DNA of 64,000 nucleotides from CAKSQF01 sp963628435 (GCA_963628435.1 CAVGEY010000004.1:52562-116561), one strand, 5' to 3'. Numbered from the stretch's first letter, positions 36,724 to 45,582 are shown. Notes: generated from the sequence alone by a model not told the origin. Program-made: numbers and translations.

Positions 36724-36831
36724 GTTTATCCTTCCCTCCGACGGACAGGGGGTGTCCGCCATTTTTTCATCAGTTATCCGATTTCGGGAGTCGGGGCTTA
36801 AAATGTCAAAATCCGCAGAGCAAAAATGCCG

Positions 36832-37992
36832 TCATCTGCTGTTTGTGAGTTCTCCCACGAGTTCTCTGCCGATTTTTCCCGCGTCTACGATATCATCTAC
36901 CGTGTTTGCGGGTCTGTTTTTGAAGTTATGCACGATTTCGCAGGCGAGGTCGCCTATGTCGAGAAAAGATATTTTTCGGTCGAGAAACAGTCTTACCGCC
37001 TCATCGTTGACTCCGTTAAGAAGTGCGGGGAGAACGCCGCCCTCATTCATCACATAGCGCGCCAGCGACAGCGGCTTGAATGTTTCGAAGTCGGGTTTAT
37101 CGAAAGTCAGCGAAAGCGCTTTCGAAAAATCCATTTTCGGCGTAACCGCCTCGAATCTGTCGGGATATGACAGCGCATACTGTATGCACATTCTCATATC
37201 CGGCATCGCAAGCTGAGCGATTACCGCCCCATCGACATACTCGACCATAGAATGAACTATTGACTGCCTGTGTATGACAGGTTCGATTTTATCCATCGGT
37301 ATATCGAAAAGGAAAGATGCCTCAATCATTTCGAAGCATTTATTCATAAGAGTCGCGCTGTCGACCGTGATCTTCGCGCCCATATTCCATGTCGGGTGGC
37401 AGAGTGTCTGCTCAACCGTCACATTTTTCAGCTCATCACGCTTTTTTCGGTAAAACGGGCCGCCCGATGCGGTTATGATCAGCTTTTCCACTTCGGAATG
37501 CGCACCCGACATCAGACATTCGAAAATCGCGCAATGTTCGGAATCGACGGGCATGAGAGTCACTCCCGTCTCTTTCACGGCGCGCATTACAAGTTCGCCC
37601 GCCGTTACAAGTGTTTCCTTGTTGGCGAGCGCAATATTTTTTTTCGATTTTATAGCCGCGAGAGTCGGCAAAAGTCCCGCGCCGCCGATTACCGAGTTAA
37701 GCACGGTGTCAGAGTCGCAGTCGGCAATCATCTCACAGATACCCGAATCTCCGGCGTAAATTTTCGTATCGGTATCGGCAACAAGGAGAGAAAGCTCCGA
37801 ATAATATTTTTCATCGGCAACCGCGCACCGCTTTACATTCAGCCTCCGCACCTCATCGGCGAGAAGAGAAACATTGCTTTTCGCGCTGAGCGCACCGATC
37901 TTTATTCCGGATTTTTCGCAGACATCTATTGCCTGCTTTCCTATCGAGCCGGTAGAGCCGATAATCGCTATATTTTTATCCTGAAATTTCAT
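36832..37992 (-). CDS. dxr: 1-deoxy-D-xylulose 5-phosphate reductoisomerase
   Basis: Dxr (IspC) carries out the first committed step of the MEP pathway, turning DXP into MEP with NADPH and a divalent metal. The 386-residue protein shows the NADPH motif IAIIGSTGSIGKQAIDV at the N-terminus, the catalytic/metal motif MPVDSEH (~150) and substrate-loop residues ASGGPF and PTWNMGAKITVDSATLMNK. The ribosome site before the ATG is weak. It is 32 bases behind cdsA and 108 bases before rseP. Confidence 0.98.
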   Translation of the reverse strand: MKFQDKNIAIIGSTGSIGKQAIDVCEKSGIKIGALSAKSNVSLLADEVRRLNVKRCAVADEKYYSELSLLVADTDTKIYAGDSGICEMIADCDSDTVLNSVIGGAGLLPTLAAIKSKKNIALANKETLVTAGELVMRAVKETGVTLMPVDSEHCAIFECLMSGAHSEVEKLIITASGGPFYRKKRDELKNVTVEQTLCHPTWNMGAKITVDSATLMNKCFEMIEASFLFDIPMDKIEPVIHRQSIVHSMVEYVDGAVIAQLAMPDMRMCIQYALSYPDRFEAVTPKMDFSKALSLTFDKPDFETFKPLSLARYVMNEGGVLPALLNGVNDEAVRLFLDRKISFLDIGDLACEIVHNFKNRPANTVDDIVDAGKIGRELVGELTNSR

Positions 37993-38024
37993 TTTTCAAA
38001 ATCTTAAATCAAGTTCTCCGAAAA

Positions 38025-38858
38025 TCAGACAGCGCTGAAAATCGGAAGGAATTTGAGAAAGCGGCAAAATGCGAAAAGCGCGATTGAAACGGCAAGCACA
38101 CTGTCGAATCTGTCAAGCAGACCGCCGTGTCCGGGAAGCAGGCTGCCGTAATCTTTTATCTTATAGCGCCGCTTTATATAAGAGGCGAGCAGATCGCCGA
38201 ATACCGAGATAAGACTCAGCACGGCGCCCGCAATCAAAAGTGCGAAGATATTTGCCACTCTGTCGGTCGCGGCAAGAGTTACTATATCGCCGTAAACCAA
38301 AAACATCAGCATACAGCAGACAACGCCGCCGATAAGTCCCTCTACCGTTTTTTTCGGTGAGATATCGGGAATCAGTTTATGCTTGCCGAATTTGACGCCG
38401 ATGAAATAGGCTCCGCTGTCCGAAAGCCATGCGGCAATGAAAATAAGCCAAAACAGATAAACTCCGTGTTCGAGATCGCGTACCAAAACAATAGAGCAGT
38501 ATCCGAACACAAGATAGGCATTCCCGAAAATAATCGAGATTGCTTCTTCAAAAGTATAATGTCCCTTCGAGAACATCGCAACGCCGATTGCATAAAATGC
38601 GAAAAGCATGGTGGCAATCACATAAAATTCGCAGAAATTTTTCGCAAGCCGCACGGCAAGTGCGCAGGAAACCGCGTATATTTCGGCCGGAATGAAAATG
38701 TAAAGTTTTTTTCTCTGACGCATGCATCCGCACATTTCAAATGTGGATATTGCAACCGCCAAAACGGTAAATACGACAAGTGCAGGCGTTCCGGAAAAAA
38801 TCAGGATCGGAAGAAATACCGCCAGTGCAATCACACCCGTAATTATTCTCGTTTTCAT
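38025..38858 (-). CDS. cdsA: Phosphatidate cytidylyltransferase
   Basis: CdsA makes CDP-diacylglycerol from phosphatidic acid and CTP, the branch point for phospholipids. The 277-residue protein has ~8 membrane helices and the signature near the C-terminus (SVFGDLLASYIKRRYKIKDYGSLLPGHGGLLDRFDS, ~216-250) with the Asp pair that binds metal. Just before the ATG the GGAGG is 25 bases away, but a perfect CGGGC-ggct-GCCCG hairpin lies between them and could bring the site into range. It sits between uppS and dxr. Confidence 0.96.
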   Translation of the reverse strand: MKTRIITGVIALAVFLPILIFSGTPALVVFTVLAVAISTFEMCGCMRQRKKLYIFIPAEIYAVSCALAVRLAKNFCEFYVIATMLFAFYAIGVAMFSKGHYTFEEAISIIFGNAYLVFGYCSIVLVRDLEHGVYLFWLIFIAAWLSDSGAYFIGVKFGKHKLIPDISPKKTVEGLIGGVVCCMLMFLVYGDIVTLAATDRVANIFALLIAGAVLSLISVFGDLLASYIKRRYKIKDYGSLLPGHGGLLDRFDSVLAVSIALFAFCRFLKFLPIFSAV

Positions 38859-38866
38859 CTGTCAAG

Positions 38867-38895
38867 TTATCGGGCAGCCGCCCGACCTCCGTTCT
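38867..38895 (-). promoter_or_regulatory. Hairpin between Shine-Dalgarno and cdsA start
   Basis: On the minus strand GGAGG (38891-38887) is followed by T, then CGGGC-GGCT-GCCCG (38885-38872), then ~13 bases and the ATG at 38858. No closer ribosome site exists. Looping out the hairpin would restore a usable spacing; alternatively the hairpin slows initiation. Function inferred. Confidence 0.5.
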
Positions 38896-38924
38896 ATTGG
38901 GCTGATAAAATTTTCGCAGTAAAA

Positions 38925-39644
38925 TCATATTCCGCCGAATCTGCGTGTACGGCGGTAAAATTCGGCGACGGCATCATCGACATCGGCCTCGGTCATATCA
39001 GGCCACAGTTTATCGGTAAAATACAGTTCGCTGTAAGCGGCCTGCCAAAGCAGAAAATTGGAAAGTCTCAGTTCCCCCGCCGTTCTGACAATCAGATCGG
39101 GTGGCGGCGACTGATTTGTATAAAGACATTCGTCTATATCCGCCGCGGTTATCGGCTTTTTCCCCGTTTCGACCGCACGGTTTACGGCATGCACTATTTC
39201 ATCGCGTCCGCCGTAATTTATTGCAATATTCAATATTCTGCCGTTGTTTTCGGATATTTTCTCGAGATGGGCCATCTTTTTTTTGAGTTTTTCGGAAAGC
39301 GGGCCGCGGTCGCCGATAAAAATCACCCGAACATCATTTCCGGCGATTTTCGAGACCGCCTCTTCTATATATTCTTCAAGCAGGCTCATTATAGACGCAA
39401 CTTCTTCGGGCGGGCGCGACCAGTTTTCGGTCGAGAAAGCATAAACCGTCATGCATTTGAGATTTATGACCTCCATATAATCGACCAGACGCCTGAACGT
39501 TTTGGCGCCGGCGCTGTGGCCTGCCGAGCGCGGCAGGCCTCTCGCCTTTGCCCATCTGCCGTTTCCGTCCATAATGAATGCGATATGTTTGAGTCTGTCA
39601 TCGCAGACCGTTATTCTTTTTTCATTATTTTGATTTTCCGACAT
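38925..39644 (-). CDS. uppS: Isoprenyl transferase / undecaprenyl diphosphate synthase
   Basis: UppS adds isopentenyl units in cis to farnesyl-PP, giving the C55 lipid carrier for peptidoglycan and other envelope polymers. The 239-residue enzyme has the signature HIAFIMDGNGRWAKARGL (catalytic Asp26 in MDGNGRWA), STENWSRP, and the C-terminal RTAGELRLSNFLLWQAAYSELYF. GAGAGG lies 6 bases before the ATG. It precedes cdsA in the operon and uses the product of the dxr/ispG pathway. Confidence 0.98.
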   Translation of the reverse strand: MSENQNNEKRITVCDDRLKHIAFIMDGNGRWAKARGLPRSAGHSAGAKTFRRLVDYMEVINLKCMTVYAFSTENWSRPPEEVASIMSLLEEYIEEAVSKIAGNDVRVIFIGDRGPLSEKLKKKMAHLEKISENNGRILNIAINYGGRDEIVHAVNRAVETGKKPITAADIDECLYTNQSPPPDLIVRTAGELRLSNFLLWQAAYSELYFTDKLWPDMTEADVDDAVAEFYRRTRRFGGI

Positions 39645-39684
39645 ATCCGGCCTCTCGAAAAAACGTTCTTCTATCGGTTTTCTG

Positions 39685-40239
39685 TCAGATAGACATAATC
39701 TCGGTTTTTTTCTTTTCGGTTATCGAGTCAATCTCCTTGATGTATTTATCGGTGAGATCCTGCATCGACTTATCCGACGATTTAAGCTCATCCTCGGTCA
39801 TTTCGCTGTTTTTCTTCATTTCTTTTGCTTTATCGTTTCCCTCGCGGCGGACATTGCGGATTGCAACCTTTGCCTCGTCGCCGAGCTTTGCAATCTGCTT
39901 TGTGAGATCTTTTCTGCGTTCCTCGGTGAGCTGCGGGAATGTAAGTCTGATTACACTGCCGTCATTTGCGGGAGTAATTCCGACATCGGATGCAAGAATT
40001 GCCTTTTCGATGAGTTTGAGCGTCGATTTGTCCCACGGGGTGATGACAAGTGTGCGCGCGTCCGATGTTTTTATCTGTGAAATATCTTTGATACGTGTGG
40101 GCGCGCCGTAATAATCGACCATAACGCGGTCGAGAACAGCGGCATTTGCCTTTCCCGCACGAATTGTCGCAAGATTTGCCTCATAGTTTGTGACCGTTTT
40201 CTTCATCTTTTCTTCGTAAATCTTTGTGTCGAGTTTCAT
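39685..40239 (-). CDS. frr: Ribosome recycling factor
   Basis: RRF, with EF-G, splits the post-termination ribosome. The 184-residue protein has normal length (~185). Conserved stretches are visible: RAGKANAAVLDRVMVDYYGAPTRIKDISQI, TPWDKSTLKLIEKAI, and LTEERRKDLTKQIAKLGDEAKVAIRNVRREGND. It is 67 bases downstream of pyrH, the usual bacterial pairing. Confidence 0.99.
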   Translation of the reverse strand: MKLDTKIYEEKMKKTVTNYEANLATIRAGKANAAVLDRVMVDYYGAPTRIKDISQIKTSDARTLVITPWDKSTLKLIEKAILASDVGITPANDGSVIRLTFPQLTEERRKDLTKQIAKLGDEAKVAIRNVRREGNDKAKEMKKNSEMTEDELKSSDKSMQDLTDKYIKEIDSITEKKKTEIMSI

Positions 40240-40306
40240 GGTAAATACCGTTCCTTTCTTATTTATCTTTATATTGTATATTGTGTTTATTGTAAATCCG
40301 CAAAAA

Positions 40307-41068
40307 TCATTCTCTTAAAATTTTGCTGCTGCCGCCGTGAATAATCGTTCCCTTGACCTCTCCGGTCATGGCACGCAGAATATTTTTCGGATCGTTCATT
40401 CCGAACACGGTTATTTTGAGATCGTTGGCAAGCGCGAATGCGGTTGCGGTGATGTCTATCGCCGATATTCCCTTTTCGAGAATCTCGTTGTAGCTTAAAT
40501 ATTCGTATTTATAAAGATCCTCACTGCTCTCCTTGTCATTCGGATCGCGGTTATAGATATAGCTTACCGCCTTGGCGAAAAGTATGATATCCGCCTCTAT
40601 CTCGGCAGCGCGAAGCACAGCCGCGGTATCGGTTGAGAAGCAGGGATTTGACGAGCCGCCTCCGAAAACAACGACCTTTCCCTCATCAAGATATCTTAAC
40701 GCCTTATCCTTCGTGTAGCTCTCGACAAATTCGGGTTCGGTTGCGATTGCCGAAAGTACAACGGCGGGAACACCCTCCTGTTCGAGAAAATCACACAGGC
40801 AGAGCGAGTTTATGATTGTGGCGAACATTCCCATGTGATCGGCGCGTATGCGGTCCATTTTCTTTTCGGCCTGTCTGCCTCTCCATATATTTCCCGCTCC
40901 GCAGACAATCGAAATCCGGAATCCCTCATCTCTGCATTCCTTGATTATTTTACAGATTTCTCTGACTTTTTCGAAATTGAATGTACCGTCGGATCCTTTT
41001 GAAAGAGCTTCGCCGGATATTTTCAGCAGCACGCGTTTGCCGCTTTTTTCATTATTGCAGTCGCTCAT
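40307..41068 (-). CDS. pyrH: Uridylate kinase (UMP kinase)
   Basis: PyrH phosphorylates UMP to UDP as a hexameric, GTP-activated bacterial enzyme. I place the start at ATG 41068, 8 bases after GGCGAG (AAAGGCGAG), which gives 253 residues; a TTG 12 codons upstream has no ribosome site. Motifs: KRVLLKISGEALSKG (phosphate-binding), GAGNIWRGRQAEKKMDRIRADHMGMFATIINSL, and FGGGSSNPCFSTDTAAVLRA. A gap of 55 bases separates it from the Na/Pi cotransporter gene, so that gene's promoter may serve it. Confidence 0.98.
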   Translation of the reverse strand: MSDCNNEKSGKRVLLKISGEALSKGSDGTFNFEKVREICKIIKECRDEGFRISIVCGAGNIWRGRQAEKKMDRIRADHMGMFATIINSLCLCDFLEQEGVPAVVLSAIATEPEFVESYTKDKALRYLDEGKVVVFGGGSSNPCFSTDTAAVLRAAEIEADIILFAKAVSYIYNRDPNDKESSEDLYKYEYLSYNEILEKGISAIDITATAFALANDLKITVFGMNDPKNILRAMTGEVKGTIIHGGSSKILRE

Positions 41069-41123
41069 TTTATTTTCTCGCCTTTCAACTGTTTCTGGTA
41101 ACAAATCGTTGTATTTTTTATAG

Positions 41124-42878
41124 TTACGCGTCTATTTTGTATTTTTCGGCATAAACATCGAAAATCTCGTCAAAACGTGAGTTGCCGTATTTTACGCCTG
41201 TAAGATAACGGTGGGTATCGAACGATCCGTCGGCAATCTCGATCATCGCCGCGGCTATATTCGAGCAGTGGTCGGAGATACGTTCGTAGTTTGTGAGCAG
41301 ATCGGACAGGATAAATCCGAGCTCGATTGTGCAGTTGCCCGCCTGAAGTCTTTCTATGTGTCTGTTCTTGATGTTGAGTATCAGCGCATCGACAACCTGT
41401 TCGAGCGGTTCGACTTTGAACGCCTGTTCAACATTTCCGTGAGCATAAGAGTCGATTGTAAGGTCGATGATTTCTCCGACCGCATCCTGAAGCACGGCAA
41501 GATCGGTTTTTGCCTGATCCGAAAAGCTGATTTTTTTCCCGTTCAGCTCATCCGATGTTTTGAGAAGGTTGACGGCGTGGTCGCCGAGTCTTTCGAGATC
41601 GCCTATCACGTGAAGCATGGTCGATACTTTTTTGGAATCGGCTTCCGACAGTGCCTGAGACGACACTTTTACGAGAATCGTGCCGAGTTTGTCCTCGAAA
41701 ACGTCCATTTTTTCTTCGCCTGCGAGTATCTTATCATGCAGTTCGCTGTTGTGTTTGTTTACGAGTTTCGTCGCGTCATGTATCATATTGCGCGCGATTT
41801 CGGCCATTTCGTTTGTGCGGTTGCCGCATTCGGAGATGGCGACCGAAGGAGTGGCAAGCAGACGATTGTCGATGAACACCTCATCGACAGGCTGCTCGTT
41901 CTTCTTGTTCGGAAGGATAACATAGGCAATCTTTTCAATCTGCTTCAGAAAAGGCATAAGCGTAACGGTAGTGAAAAGATTGAATATGGTATGAACCGCC
42001 GCAATACCGATGGCATCTATCGGCTTATCTGTAAATGTCAGTCCGACTATCGCGTCCACAATATAATATATTATCAGCACAACGACCGTTCCTACGGTTT
42101 TAATGCCGACATGCACAACGGCAACCCGTTTGGCGTTTCTGTTTACACCTATACTTGATATAAGTGCGGTTGCGCATGTGCCGATGTTCTGTCCCATTAT
42201 TATCGGTATTGCCATACCGTAAGAAATATTTCCGGTAAGAGCGAGTGCCTGCAAAATTCCGATCGATGCTGCGGAACTCTGAATTATACCCGTAAACACC
42301 GTACCGACAAGCACACCGACAATCGGATTCTTGAATGCTACAAGCATCGAAGCAAACTCCGGCATATCGGCAAGCGGACTTACCGCATCGCTCATCAGCT
42401 TCATTCCGTACATAAGCACGGCAAAGCCGACAAATATTCCGCCTATATCTTTCCTCCTCTGCGTTTTTGCCATCATTATCATGGCAGCGCCGATAAACGC
42501 GAAAACAAGCGAGAAGTTTTCGGGCTTCATGAGTGAGATGAAAACATTATCCGACTCGATTCCGACCATTGAGAGCAGCCATGCGGTAAGTGTCGTACCG
42601 ATGTTCGAGCCCATAATAACCGAGATGGTTTGACCGAGCTGCATAATTCCCGAGTTTACAAGTCCGACGAGCATGACTGTCATCGCCGACGACGACTGAA
42701 TTATTATCGTTATTCCCGCGCCGAGCAGCAACCCCGAAAAAGGGTTTGCAGTCATTTTCTTCAGGGATTCCTCAAGCCTGCTGCCTGCGAGCTTCTCAAG
42801 CCCGGACGACATGACGTGCATACCGTAAAGGAAAAAGGCAAGACCGCCGAACAGCATAATAAATGAAAACAAATCCAT
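41124..42878 (-). CDS. Na+/phosphate cotransporter with PhoU-like domain
   Basis: This 584-residue protein belongs to the Na/Pi cotransporter II (NptA/YjbB-like) family. Start at ATG 42878, 8 bases after GAGAGG. Two inverted repeats carry the QSS signatures (IIIQSSSAMTVML, ~50, and IIQSSAASIGIL, ~200), with ~8-9 helices; from ~360 a PhoU-like helical bundle (two three-helix halves, HVIGDLERLGDHAVNLL and LLTNYERISDHCSNIAAAM) should sense or regulate phosphate flux. It interrupts the usual tsf-pyrH order and has its own promoter (42930-42958). Confidence 0.94.
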   Translation of the reverse strand: MDLFSFIMLFGGLAFFLYGMHVMSSGLEKLAGSRLEESLKKMTANPFSGLLLGAGITIIIQSSSAMTVMLVGLVNSGIMQLGQTISVIMGSNIGTTLTAWLLSMVGIESDNVFISLMKPENFSLVFAFIGAAMIMMAKTQRRKDIGGIFVGFAVLMYGMKLMSDAVSPLADMPEFASMLVAFKNPIVGVLVGTVFTGIIQSSAASIGILQALALTGNISYGMAIPIIMGQNIGTCATALISSIGVNRNAKRVAVVHVGIKTVGTVVVLIIYYIVDAIVGLTFTDKPIDAIGIAAVHTIFNLFTTVTLMPFLKQIEKIAYVILPNKKNEQPVDEVFIDNRLLATPSVAISECGNRTNEMAEIARNMIHDATKLVNKHNSELHDKILAGEEKMDVFEDKLGTILVKVSSQALSEADSKKVSTMLHVIGDLERLGDHAVNLLKTSDELNGKKISFSDQAKTDLAVLQDAVGEIIDLTIDSYAHGNVEQAFKVEPLEQVVDALILNIKNRHIERLQAGNCTIELGFILSDLLTNYERISDHCSNIAAAMIEIADGSFDTHRYLTGVKYGNSRFDEIFDVYAEKYKIDA

Positions 42879-42929
42879 AACGCAGACCTCTCGTATCAAG
42901 TTTTATCGGACAAACGCCCATACCGATTC

Positions 42930-42958
42930 ATTCTATCATATTTTATTTCTTTTGTGAA
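42930..42958 (-). promoter_or_regulatory. Promoter of Na/Pi cotransporter (and perhaps pyrH operon)
   Basis: On the minus strand TTCACA (42958-42953), a 17-base AT-rich spacer and TAGAAT (42935-42930), 51 bases before the start. No PHO-type repeat was recognised. Confidence 0.7.
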
Positions 42959-43069
42959 TAGTTTTTTTACAATTTTCTTTATAATTTTCTTTATATTTTT
43001 GTGAAGCGGCATCAATTATTACCGTTCAAATCCGACAGACTGACGGTTTACGTGTCATAACGGCGAAAA

Positions 43070-43102
43070 GAAAACCCGAAAAGCGATGCTTTTCGGGTTT
43101 AT
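43070..43102 (-). terminator. Terminator after tsf
   Basis: AAACCCGAAAAGC (43072-43084) pairs with GCTTTTCGGGTTT (43088-43100) around a three-base loop, 25 bases after the tsf stop. This separates rpsB-tsf from the pyrH operon. Confidence 0.9.
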
Positions 43103-43124
43103 TCTTATTCGGCTTTCGATTTTA

Positions 43125-44054
43125 TCAGCCCTGAACCATCTTCGCGATTTCGTCTGCGAAATTCTCTTCTCTCTTCTGAAGACCTTCGCCCTTTTCGAAA
43201 ATAACGAAAGATACAATTTTGATGTCCTTGCCGAGTTCCTTGGCTGTCTGAGCGGTATACTGGCCGACTGTGAGTTTGTCGTCCTTTACATAAGCCTGTT
43301 CAACAAGGCAAACTCTCTCATAGAACTTGCCGAGTCTGCCGCCGACCATCTTTTCGAGAATGGCGTCGGGTTTGCTTGCGTTCTTGGGATCGTTCTTTGC
43401 CTGCTGAATGAGAATCGACTTTTCTTCATCGATTTCGGACTGCGGAACTTCGTCCTTATTTACATATTTGGGCGGGTTGCCTGCGGCAATCTGAAGTGCG
43501 ATGTTCTTCGAATATTCTGCGAATTCGGGAGTGCCTTTCAGGCTGTCGTCAACATCGAATTTTACAACAACGCCTGCGGTGCCGTTTCCGTGAATGTATG
43601 TCGAAACGGTTCCCTCAACGATCTCGAAGCGGCGGATTGAAATCTTTTCGCCGATAACGGCAATCTGATTTACGAGTTCTGCTGATACGGTGTCGGCAGC
43701 GCCCGCGAATGTTGTGTTCAGGAATGCTTCCATATTTGCGGGCTTCGACTCTACGAGAGTTGTGAGAAGTCCCTTTACGAATTTGCGGAAAGACTCGTTC
43801 TTTGCAACGAAGTCTGTTTCGGTATTAACCTCGATAATCGCCGTAACGCCGTCCTTCGAGAAAATATCGACAAGACCTTCTGCGGCAATTCTGCCTTCCT
43901 TCTTTGCGGCGGTTGCGAGTCCCTTTTCACGGAGAATCTTTACCGCTTTATCCATATCACCGTCGGCTTCGACAAGTGCTTTTTTGCAGTCCATCATACC
44001 GAGTCCGGTTTTTCTGCGGAGCTCGGCTACCTGTGATGCGGAAATTGTAGCCAT
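43125..44054 (-). CDS. tsf: Elongation factor Ts
   Basis: EF-Ts is the nucleotide exchange factor of EF-Tu. The 309-residue protein has the N-terminal UBA-like domain (VAELRRKTGLGMMDCKKALVEADGDMDKAVKILREKG) and the core contact TDFVAKNESF (~81-90, the TDFVA motif that touches EF-Tu). AGGAGG precedes the ATG. It follows rpsB by 78 bases, with a small CTGCCG hairpin between them (44104-44119), and ends in its own terminator. Confidence 0.99.
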   Translation of the reverse strand: MATISASQVAELRRKTGLGMMDCKKALVEADGDMDKAVKILREKGLATAAKKEGRIAAEGLVDIFSKDGVTAIIEVNTETDFVAKNESFRKFVKGLLTTLVESKPANMEAFLNTTFAGAADTVSAELVNQIAVIGEKISIRRFEIVEGTVSTYIHGNGTAGVVVKFDVDDSLKGTPEFAEYSKNIALQIAAGNPPKYVNKDEVPQSEIDEEKSILIQQAKNDPKNASKPDAILEKMVGGRLGKFYERVCLVEQAYVKDDKLTVGQYTAQTAKELGKDIKIVSFVIFEKGEGLQKREENFADEIAKMVQG

Positions 44055-44132
44055 TTATATTTTCCTCCTGTTATTTATGATGTATATCCTGAAGATGTCC
44101 ATACTGCCGGCTTCGGCAGCAGTCGTTTTCGA

Positions 44133-44891
44133 TTATTCGGCTGCGGGAACTTCTGCGGGAGCCTCTGCGTCTTCTGCCTTTTCGCCTGCGTCTTCGGCAA
44201 CGGCGTCAACGCCCTGTCTGCCTTCGATGATGGCGTCTGCAAGTGAAGATGCGATCAGCTTGATTGCGCGGATAGCGTCGTCGTTGCCGGGGATGATGTA
44301 ATCGGCATCATCGGGATCGCAGTTTGTATCGACAATCGCGATTACCGGAATTCCGAGCTTCTTTGCTTCGAGAACGGCATTTGTTTCCTTATGCGGGTCA
44401 ACGATGAAAATAGCATCGGGGAGCTTTTCCATAGTCTTGATACCGCCGTAGTTTCTCTCGAGAATGCCCATCTCTTTGACGAGAGCGGCAACTTCCTTCT
44501 TGGGAAGAAGATCGAATGTGCCGTCTTCCTTCATCTGTTCGAGTTTGACAAGACGTGCGATCGACTTTTTGATTGTCTTGAAGTTGGTGAGCATACCGCC
44601 CGGCCATCTTTCGTTTACATAATACATACCGCAGCGCTGAGCCTCTTCTTTGATGGCATCGGCAGCCTGCTTCTTGGTTCCGACGAAAAGAAGAACGCCG
44701 TTCTGCTCGGAAAGCTCACGGGTAAAGTTGTAAGCCTCCTCGAATTTCTTTACGGTCTTCTGAAGGTCGATGATGTAGATACCGTTTCTTTCGGTGAAGA
44801 TGTAGGGAGCCATTTTAGGGTTCCATCTTCTGGTGTGATGTCCGAAATGGACGCCTGCTTCGAGCAGCTGTTTGATTGATACAACCGACAT
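44133..44891 (-). CDS. rpsB: Ribosomal protein S2
   Basis: S2 is a 30S head protein. Start at ATG 44891, right after AAGGAGGATATTAAA; the 252-residue product has the expected length. Signature: ISIKQ-like start MSVVSIKQLLEAGVHFGHHTRRWNPKMAPYIF, then KAADAIKEEAQRCGMYYVNERWPGGMLTNFKTI and the FIVDPHKETNAVLEAKKLGIPVIAIVDTNCDPD stretch. The last ~25 residues are Ala/Glu-rich and acidic. It opens the rpsB-tsf operon, with a ~200-base leader. Confidence 0.99.
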   Translation of the reverse strand: MSVVSIKQLLEAGVHFGHHTRRWNPKMAPYIFTERNGIYIIDLQKTVKKFEEAYNFTRELSEQNGVLLFVGTKKQAADAIKEEAQRCGMYYVNERWPGGMLTNFKTIKKSIARLVKLEQMKEDGTFDLLPKKEVAALVKEMGILERNYGGIKTMEKLPDAIFIVDPHKETNAVLEAKKLGIPVIAIVDTNCDPDDADYIIPGNDDAIRAIKLIASSLADAIIEGRQGVDAVAEDAGEKAEDAEAPAEVPAAE

Positions 44892-45098
44892 TTTAATATC
44901 CTCCTTCGGTTTCTTCCACCGTATCCGCGCCTTACGGAAAAAATCTCCGAACCGAAGCTCACAGCCGCCCCGGGAACGCGCAAAGCCGCAAACAATCCGC
45001 CGCATCGCGCGTATCGCATGCAGACGGCATACGGACACGTGTGAATTTGTCCCCTCAAAATAAAATTTTCGCACGCGGGAAACATTTCGTGCCGAAAT
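44892..45098 (-). promoter_or_regulatory. rpsB leader
   Basis: About 200 untranslated bases between the promoter and rpsB. GC-rich segments (for example GCGCGTTCCCGGGGCGGC near 44960) could fold, and long rpsB leaders are commonly targets of S2 autoregulation in bacteria (established for several phyla). I did not recognise a specific S2-binding consensus here. Confidence 0.4.
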
Positions 45099-45140
45099 AT
45101 TATAGCGCAAGTGCCTGCACGCGGCAAGCACTTGCGCTAT
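45099..45140 (-). promoter_or_regulatory. rpsB-tsf promoter inside a long inverted repeat
   Basis: On the minus strand TTGCCG (45127-45122), 17 bases and TATAAT (45104-45099). The sequence ATAGCGCAAGTGC (45102-45114) and its exact complement GCACTTGCGCTAT (45128-45140) bracket the spacer and -35. The same repeat lies 40 bases after the stop of the 45181 gene, so it could double as that gene's terminator stem. Confidence 0.6.
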
Positions 45141-45180
45141 ATGTTTACAAAATATTTACATTTTGTAAGAGCAGACCGAA

Positions 45181-45474
45181 TTATTCGGCGTCGGTATTCT
45201 CTTCTTCGACTGCTTCTTCGGCGGGCTCTTCCTCGACCTCAGCCTCTGCCTCGGGCTCTTCGCCGTTCTCGTCGGTTTCGGGCTCTGCTACAAGCTCGCA
45301 TCCGTCGCAGCACTCGTTTTCGCAGCACTCGCAGGGATCGGCTGTCTCTTCCTCATCCTTTTTGCCGAGCTTCTTGGCAAGAACCGCCTTAACCTTGTCG
45401 CTCTTAAGAATAATGTAAGTAACCGCAGCTGCGATTGCAGCAAGAAGTGCCGTAATAATCAAAAACTTTTTCAT
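45181..45474 (-). CDS. Small membrane-anchored Cys-rich acidic protein
   Basis: I do not recognise this 97-residue protein. An N-terminal helix (~4-23, FLIITALLAAIAAAVTYIIL) anchors it, with a Lys-rich stretch after it (DKVKAVLAKKLGKK). Then come six cysteines in twelve residues (48, 50, 51, 55, 56, 59; CECC-x3-CC-x2-C), followed by a Glu-rich tail of ~35 residues. The positive-inside rule places the Cys cluster and tail in the cytoplasm (inference). The cluster could bind a metal such as zinc or iron. AAAGGAT lies upstream of the ATG. The next gene right is divergent (yegP-like), and rpsB is downstream. Confidence 0.82.
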   Translation of the reverse strand: MKKFLIITALLAAIAAAVTYIILKSDKVKAVLAKKLGKKDEEETADPCECCENECCDGCELVAEPETDENGEEPEAEAEVEEEPAEEAVEEENTDAE

Positions 45475-45582
45475 AGTTTACACATCCTTTTCTTTTTTCT
45501 TTATTATCGGTGTTTGACAATGAAAATTTACCGAAAAAAAGCCGTTTTCATAAAAAAAAACATCGAAAATATGCAAAAACTA

